From the IMG/VR virus record IMGVR_UViG_3300025704_000103, positions 1 to 25,227 of that record: DNA of 25,227 nt; one strand, 5' to 3'. Positions within the stretch are counted from its first letter, which is position 1. The number at the start of each line of letters is the position of its first letter. The notes below the pieces were generated by a model, which made no database searches, was not told the DNA's origin, and saw nothing but the letters and a program-made list of their open reading frames with translations. Made by a program: the position numbers and the translations under genes. This document shows positions 21,951-25,227 of this stretch, piece after piece. Source of the DNA: a virus.

Positions 21951-22003
21951 TATTTTAAATAAATATTTGGTAACTTATATATATTAAGTACGAGGTTAGT
22001 ATA

Positions 22004-23008
22004 ATGCAGAACATGGCTAGATACGGTAGAAACGGCGATACTACTATGGGACACCTAACTCCGGGTGAAACAATTGTCCCACAACAGGTACTCCAAAGTA
22101 ACCCACAAGTAGCTCGTGGCCTTGGTCGTGCGTTTAAAGATGTAGGTGCTGACCCTCGACGATACGTTGTTGGATCAGGTCAAAACAGCATAAATCCCGT
22201 AACTGGTAAATCTGAATTCTTTTTAGGTAATTTAATTGGCGCTATCGTAGGAAACCCTGCAATATCAGGCGCTCTTGGTAATTTAGCATTAAGAAAGATA
22301 CAAGGAAAAGACGTATCTCTTCGTGACGCTCTAATAGGTGGTGCCGCAGGTGCTGGTCTTGGAGCTTTGTCGGGAGGTGGCACAGGAATGTCATTTTTGG
22401 ACAGCATGATGGATGCTGATAAAGTAAAATCTGGTGGTGGGCTTGGTGGGCTTGGTGAAGCTCTTAGTAAGCTTACAGGTGGTCCACCTTCTGTTTTAAG
22501 TTCTGCAGCAAGTTCTGCAGCAGGCTCTAAAAATCCTATAGCAAAAACAGAAGGTCTTTTGGGTATAGGACAAATGTTCGGTTTAAATCCTGATGAAGGT
22601 ATAGGAAGATTTCTTAATACAAAAGCAGGAGAAGGCATAGCTTCTGGATTAGCAGCTCAGTTGATGGATAGCCTATTTAGTGAAGAAGAAGACCCTGATC
22701 CATATGGAAACATGGCAAGATTTAATAGAGGGGCAGGTGAAGCGCCTGTAACTCTAAGAAGGCGCGCTCCGCGTCAACAGACAGACCTTTTATACGCTAA
22801 TCAAGGTGGAGTAGCTAGTTATCCTCGTAGAAATGGTGGTATAATGCCAAGCGAAGGTTCTGGAACTAAAGATGACGTACCTGCGATGTTGACTGCTGGT
22901 GAGTTTGTTATGACTCGTGATGCAGTTAAAGGCGCAGGAAACGGAAACTTACAAAGCGGTATAAACAAAATGTACGGCATGATGAATAACTTGGAAAGGA
23001 AAGCGTAA
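22004..23008 (+). CDS. Internal virion-type protein with two LTxGE motifs
   Basis: A 334-residue protein rich in Gly, Ala and Ser. N-terminal block GHLTPGETIVPQQVL, then QVARGLGRAFKDVGADPRRY and GQNSINPVTGKSEFFLG; middle hydrophobic, Gly-rich stretches (NLIGAIVGNPAISGALGNLA; DALIGGAAGAGLGALSGGG) as in membrane-active or ejected proteins; C-terminal block DDVPAMLTAGEFVMTRDAVK. The same short core (LT-P/A-G-E followed by a hydrophobic pair) occurs at both ends. Start at 22004 or the ATG at 22013 are both possible; GAGG precedes 22004. The gene class is common before internal virion proteins in pelagic podoviruses; ejection into the host during infection is inferred. Confidence 0.7.
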   Translation: MQNMARYGRNGDTTMGHLTPGETIVPQQVLQSNPQVARGLGRAFKDVGADPRRYVVGSGQNSINPVTGKSEFFLGNLIGAIVGNPAISGALGNLALRKIQGKDVSLRDALIGGAAGAGLGALSGGGTGMSFLDSMMDADKVKSGGGLGGLGEALSKLTGGPPSVLSSAASSAAGSKNPIAKTEGLLGIGQMFGLNPDEGIGRFLNTKAGEGIASGLAAQLMDSLFSEEEDPDPYGNMARFNRGAGEAPVTLRRRAPRQQTDLLYANQGGVASYPRRNGGIMPSEGSGTKDDVPAMLTAGEFVMTRDAVKGAGNGNLQSGINKMYGMMNNLERKA

Positions 23009-24399
23009 TGGCTGATAGTGTAACAACCATACGGCAATTGCCAGCTTATATGCAGGAATACGATGAGGCGTTGCTTCAACGTATTTTTGGCTCTCCTAAT
23101 GATGAGGGCGTTTTAACAGGTGGGATTATAGATGATCCTGATCTGTTTAATGTTCCTGATTATGTTCAAGCAGGAAGAAATCCATTACAAGAATCTGTAG
23201 TTAATTCATTTGGTAATGAAGAGCAACGTCAAGCATTTATGGATCGCTATCAACCATATTTTACTGATGAAAGTGGCATAGCAAGATACTTACCTCAAGC
23301 AAGCCAAGGATTGGGAACTGGCGCGTCTACTATAGCTGATTCACTTTCTAATTATTTTCCAGAAGCACAAAATTACTTACGTCAAGGCACTGGTGGAATT
23401 GATGCAAAAGGATTTTACGACACAGAAACAGCAGAAGCTAAGGCAAGAGCTGACCAATCTACACAATTATTTGATGCTCAACAGCGTGCAAATGATCTTT
23501 TAGCAGATTCCCGCAGTGCAATTAAAGGTGGCTTAGGTCAGTTTGATCCTTCATCTGCTGATAAATTTATGAATCCGTACAAAGAACAAGTTCTTGATAC
23601 AACTTTAGCTAAAATAGATCGTCAAGCTGCACAAAGGCGTCAAGCTGATGCGGCAAACGCTATAAGCAAGGGTGCGTTTGGTGGTTCACGGTCTGGTGTT
23701 CAAGCCGCAGAAACAGAAAGAGCCATTGAAGAAGCAAGGCAAGGAACTATAGCTAACGTGATGTCTCAAGGTTACGACAAATCTTTAGCTGGAGCGCAAG
23801 CCGCTTATGAAAACGCTGCAAAGCGTGGAATTGCTGGCGGTCAGCAACTTGGTTCCCTATCTACAAGCCAGCTCGGCGCAGAGGCTAAATCATTCGAAGG
23901 CGCTGAAGGCAGAATGCTAAAAGCCGCTGATATGTATCGTAGTATGGGTTTATCTAGCGCAGAAGCGCAAGCCCGTGCAGCAGAAGATGAAAGAAAAAGA
24001 AGCTTAGAGACTGGTAGATTAATGGGTGGCCTTGGTGCATCTACAGCTACACTAGGCGGTGCGCAAGCTGACATAGGTAAAGCATACGGCGCATTAGCTG
24101 GAACATCTGCTGATATTGGTCAAGTATATGCTGGAATGGCACCTAAAGACTTAGGGTTTATGTATGAAGTAGGTGGAAAAGAGCAAGCGTATGATCAGCA
24201 AGCTCAAGACTTCTATCGTCAAAATCAGTTGGCATTTACACAGCAAGCTTTAGCTCCTTATAGTTACGCTCAAAACTATTTAACTGGCGCTCCATCTGCG
24301 TCAATGTATAGTCAATACTCACAAGGTCCTTCGACTGCTCCTAATCCTTTCCTACAAGGTGTTGGTATGTATGCAACCTACCAAGGTGCGAATAGATAA
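23008..24399 (+). CDS. Internal virion-type protein, helical and Ala/Gln-rich
   Basis: A 463-residue protein whose ATG overlaps the previous stop (TAATG). After an N-terminal block (TTIRQLPAYMQEYDEALLQR) most of the chain is Ala/Gln/Gly/Ser-rich and helical: AKARADQSTQLFDAQQRAND; LAKIDRQAAQRRQADAANAI; SKGAFGGSRSGVQAAETERA; GGAQADIGKAYGALAGTSAD. The C-terminus turns Tyr/Pro/Gln-rich (YSYAQNYLTGAPSASMYSQY). No signal peptide or long TM. Such proteins usually form the core stack inside podovirus heads and leave with the DNA. Placed between a Gly-rich protein and another large gene, as expected for a set of ejection proteins. Confidence 0.7.
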   Translation: MADSVTTIRQLPAYMQEYDEALLQRIFGSPNDEGVLTGGIIDDPDLFNVPDYVQAGRNPLQESVVNSFGNEEQRQAFMDRYQPYFTDESGIARYLPQASQGLGTGASTIADSLSNYFPEAQNYLRQGTGGIDAKGFYDTETAEAKARADQSTQLFDAQQRANDLLADSRSAIKGGLGQFDPSSADKFMNPYKEQVLDTTLAKIDRQAAQRRQADAANAISKGAFGGSRSGVQAAETERAIEEARQGTIANVMSQGYDKSLAGAQAAYENAAKRGIAGGQQLGSLSTSQLGAEAKSFEGAEGRMLKAADMYRSMGLSSAEAQARAAEDERKRSLETGRLMGGLGASTATLGGAQADIGKAYGALAGTSADIGQVYAGMAPKDLGFMYEVGGKEQAYDQQAQDFYRQNQLAFTQQALAPYSYAQNYLTGAPSASMYSQYSQGPSTAPNPFLQGVGMYATYQGANR

Positions 24400-24412
24400 A
24401 AAGGTAAATACT

Positions 24413-25227
24413 ATGGCTGAACCTACAGGCAATCAACTCGCCAATACACTAAAAACCTTATTCCAAACTGAAGGCCCAGAATCTAGTGGCACTTACTTTG
24501 AAATACCTTCTTTTGAAAGTAGCCCCGGTGGTAGGTTAGATATGTTTAAGCAAATTGGAGAAAGATTTTCTCCAGTAATTGAACAGAACCCCAGCAAATC
24601 TGGAATATATCAAGATATAGTTGAGGATATTAATAAAAGAACAGAAGGCGCTGATGGTTTAGGTATATTTTTAGACGATCCTTTTAAGTCTAGTGAGTTA
24701 GAATTTGCTAAACGAGAAATAATAAAAAATGCAGGATTAGAAGATTTAGCTAATTCAAACCTGTATCCTAGTGGCTCAGAAGGTATGTCTTTAACTAAAA
24801 AGAAAATACTAGAAGATCAAGCATCTCGAATAGAAGATATGCCGAACAATTCTGCGGCTTTTGATGAATCTGGACTTGATCAAATAGCTGCTACATTGGC
24901 TGAAGCTCAAAAGCCCAGCTTTTTTAACGCTGGTGATGCAATGTCGGCAGGTCAAGCTGGAGCGTTAGAATCTTCATTATTAGATAGCTCTACATCAAAA
25001 GGTCCAGATGATGGACTTAGAGGTGGATCATTCAAAAACATTGAAGAAGAAGCGTTTATTGCAGGTATGGAAGATTATATAAAAGCTGCGCGTGGAGAAA
25101 GCCCTACAGGACCTAAGAAAAAAACTATTGATCAGTATAAAGAAGAATTTTCTAAAGCTACAGGCATTGACGTAAGTGGTAAAGTTGACAAGAGCCAAGC
25201 ACTCATGTCTTTTGGTTTAGCTTTAAT
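24413..25227 (+). CDS. Internal virion-type protein, 3' end outside window
   Basis: The frame is open from the ATG at 24413 to the right edge, giving 271 residues; the gene continues. The sequence is helical and acidic with linkers (MAEPTGNQLANTLKTLFQTE; IYQDIVEDINKRTEGADGLG; SLTKKKILEDQASRIEDMP), and the visible end (TIDQYKEEFSKATGIDVSGK, then VDKSQALMSFGLAL) is a block I recall from large internal proteins of marine podoviruses. A weak AAAAGG ribosome site precedes the start. Function as an ejection or core protein is inferred from neighbours and composition. Confidence 0.75.
   Translation, partial: MAEPTGNQLANTLKTLFQTEGPESSGTYFEIPSFESSPGGRLDMFKQIGERFSPVIEQNPSKSGIYQDIVEDINKRTEGADGLGIFLDDPFKSSELEFAKREIIKNAGLEDLANSNLYPSGSEGMSLTKKKILEDQASRIEDMPNNSAAFDESGLDQIAATLAEAQKPSFFNAGDAMSAGQAGALESSLLDSSTSKGPDDGLRGGSFKNIEEEAFIAGMEDYIKAARGESPTGPKKKTIDQYKEEFSKATGIDVSGKVDKSQALMSFGLAL

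Noticed and set aside
22000-22005. TATAAT as promoter before the internal-protein gene
   Set aside because: It overlaps the start codon at 22004, so transcripts would lack the ribosome site (GAGG at about 21992).
22180-22638. 152-residue - strand ORF in the internal-protein gene
   Set aside because: Pro/Ala/Ser-rich shadow of the Gly/Ala-rich + strand gene, with no promoter or ribosome site.
1-25227. tRNA genes, integrase or attachment sites
   Set aside because: I saw no tRNA-like cloverleaf, recombinase motif or flanking att-like repeats, so the window gives no sign of a prophage boundary.

Overview
This window is part of the late region of a tailed double-stranded DNA phage, very probably a marine podovirus-like phage of an AT-rich Gram-negative host. 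Every gene I support lies on the + strand, packed end to end with many 1-4 nt start/stop overlaps and strong AGGAG-type ribosome sites. I see a scaffold-like protein, a HK97-type major capsid protein, a P22 gp4-like head-tail adaptor, a P22 gp10-like tail hub and large Gly/Ala/Gln-rich internal-virion-type proteins. There is no sheath, tail tube or tape-measure gene, which is what points to a short-tailed virion. Several proteins resemble families I recall from pelagic phage genomes and viromes, but I cannot name a species. Terminase, portal, polymerase and integrase are not in the window. I saw no tRNA and no CRISPR array.

Layout. Positions 2-2738 hold the scaffold-like gene (cut by the left edge), a hypothetical gene, a putative capsid decoration gene and the major capsid gene, followed by a UUCG-loop terminator (2761-2790) and a probable new promoter. 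Positions 2867-6743 hold small virion proteins, a cluster of very basic lysine-rich small proteins (3695-4606) and the head-tail adaptor group. Positions 6757-11187 hold two fibre-type genes: a 904-residue protein made of 38 tandem 22-residue units, and a 568-residue fibre with an 82-residue internal duplication.

Positions 11201-14521 form a compact, visibly AT-richer accessory cassette with five coupled genes: an unknown acidic protein, a 2-oxoglutarate-oxygenase-like protein with an H-x-N variant site, a capsule-type glycosyltransferase-like protein, a 2-oxoglutarate/Fe(II) oxygenase with the normal H-x-D, and a radical SAM/SPASM protein. This is the most unusual part of the window. It looks like a modification system for a glycan or protein, possibly the fibres just upstream or the host surface; that link is inference.

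Positions 14596-17462 encode small membrane-anchored and signal-peptide-bearing proteins, including a pilin-like and a pilus-chaperone-like protein. Positions 17462-19193 hold the lysis region: a membrane/coiled-coil protein, an EF-hand membrane protein (holin candidate), a 3-TM holin and a GH108 muramidase. A long inverted repeat and a TATAAT box (19236-19283) precede the last block (19304-25227): tail hub, a small conserved protein, a zinc-ribbon protein and three internal-virion-type proteins, the last cut by the right edge.
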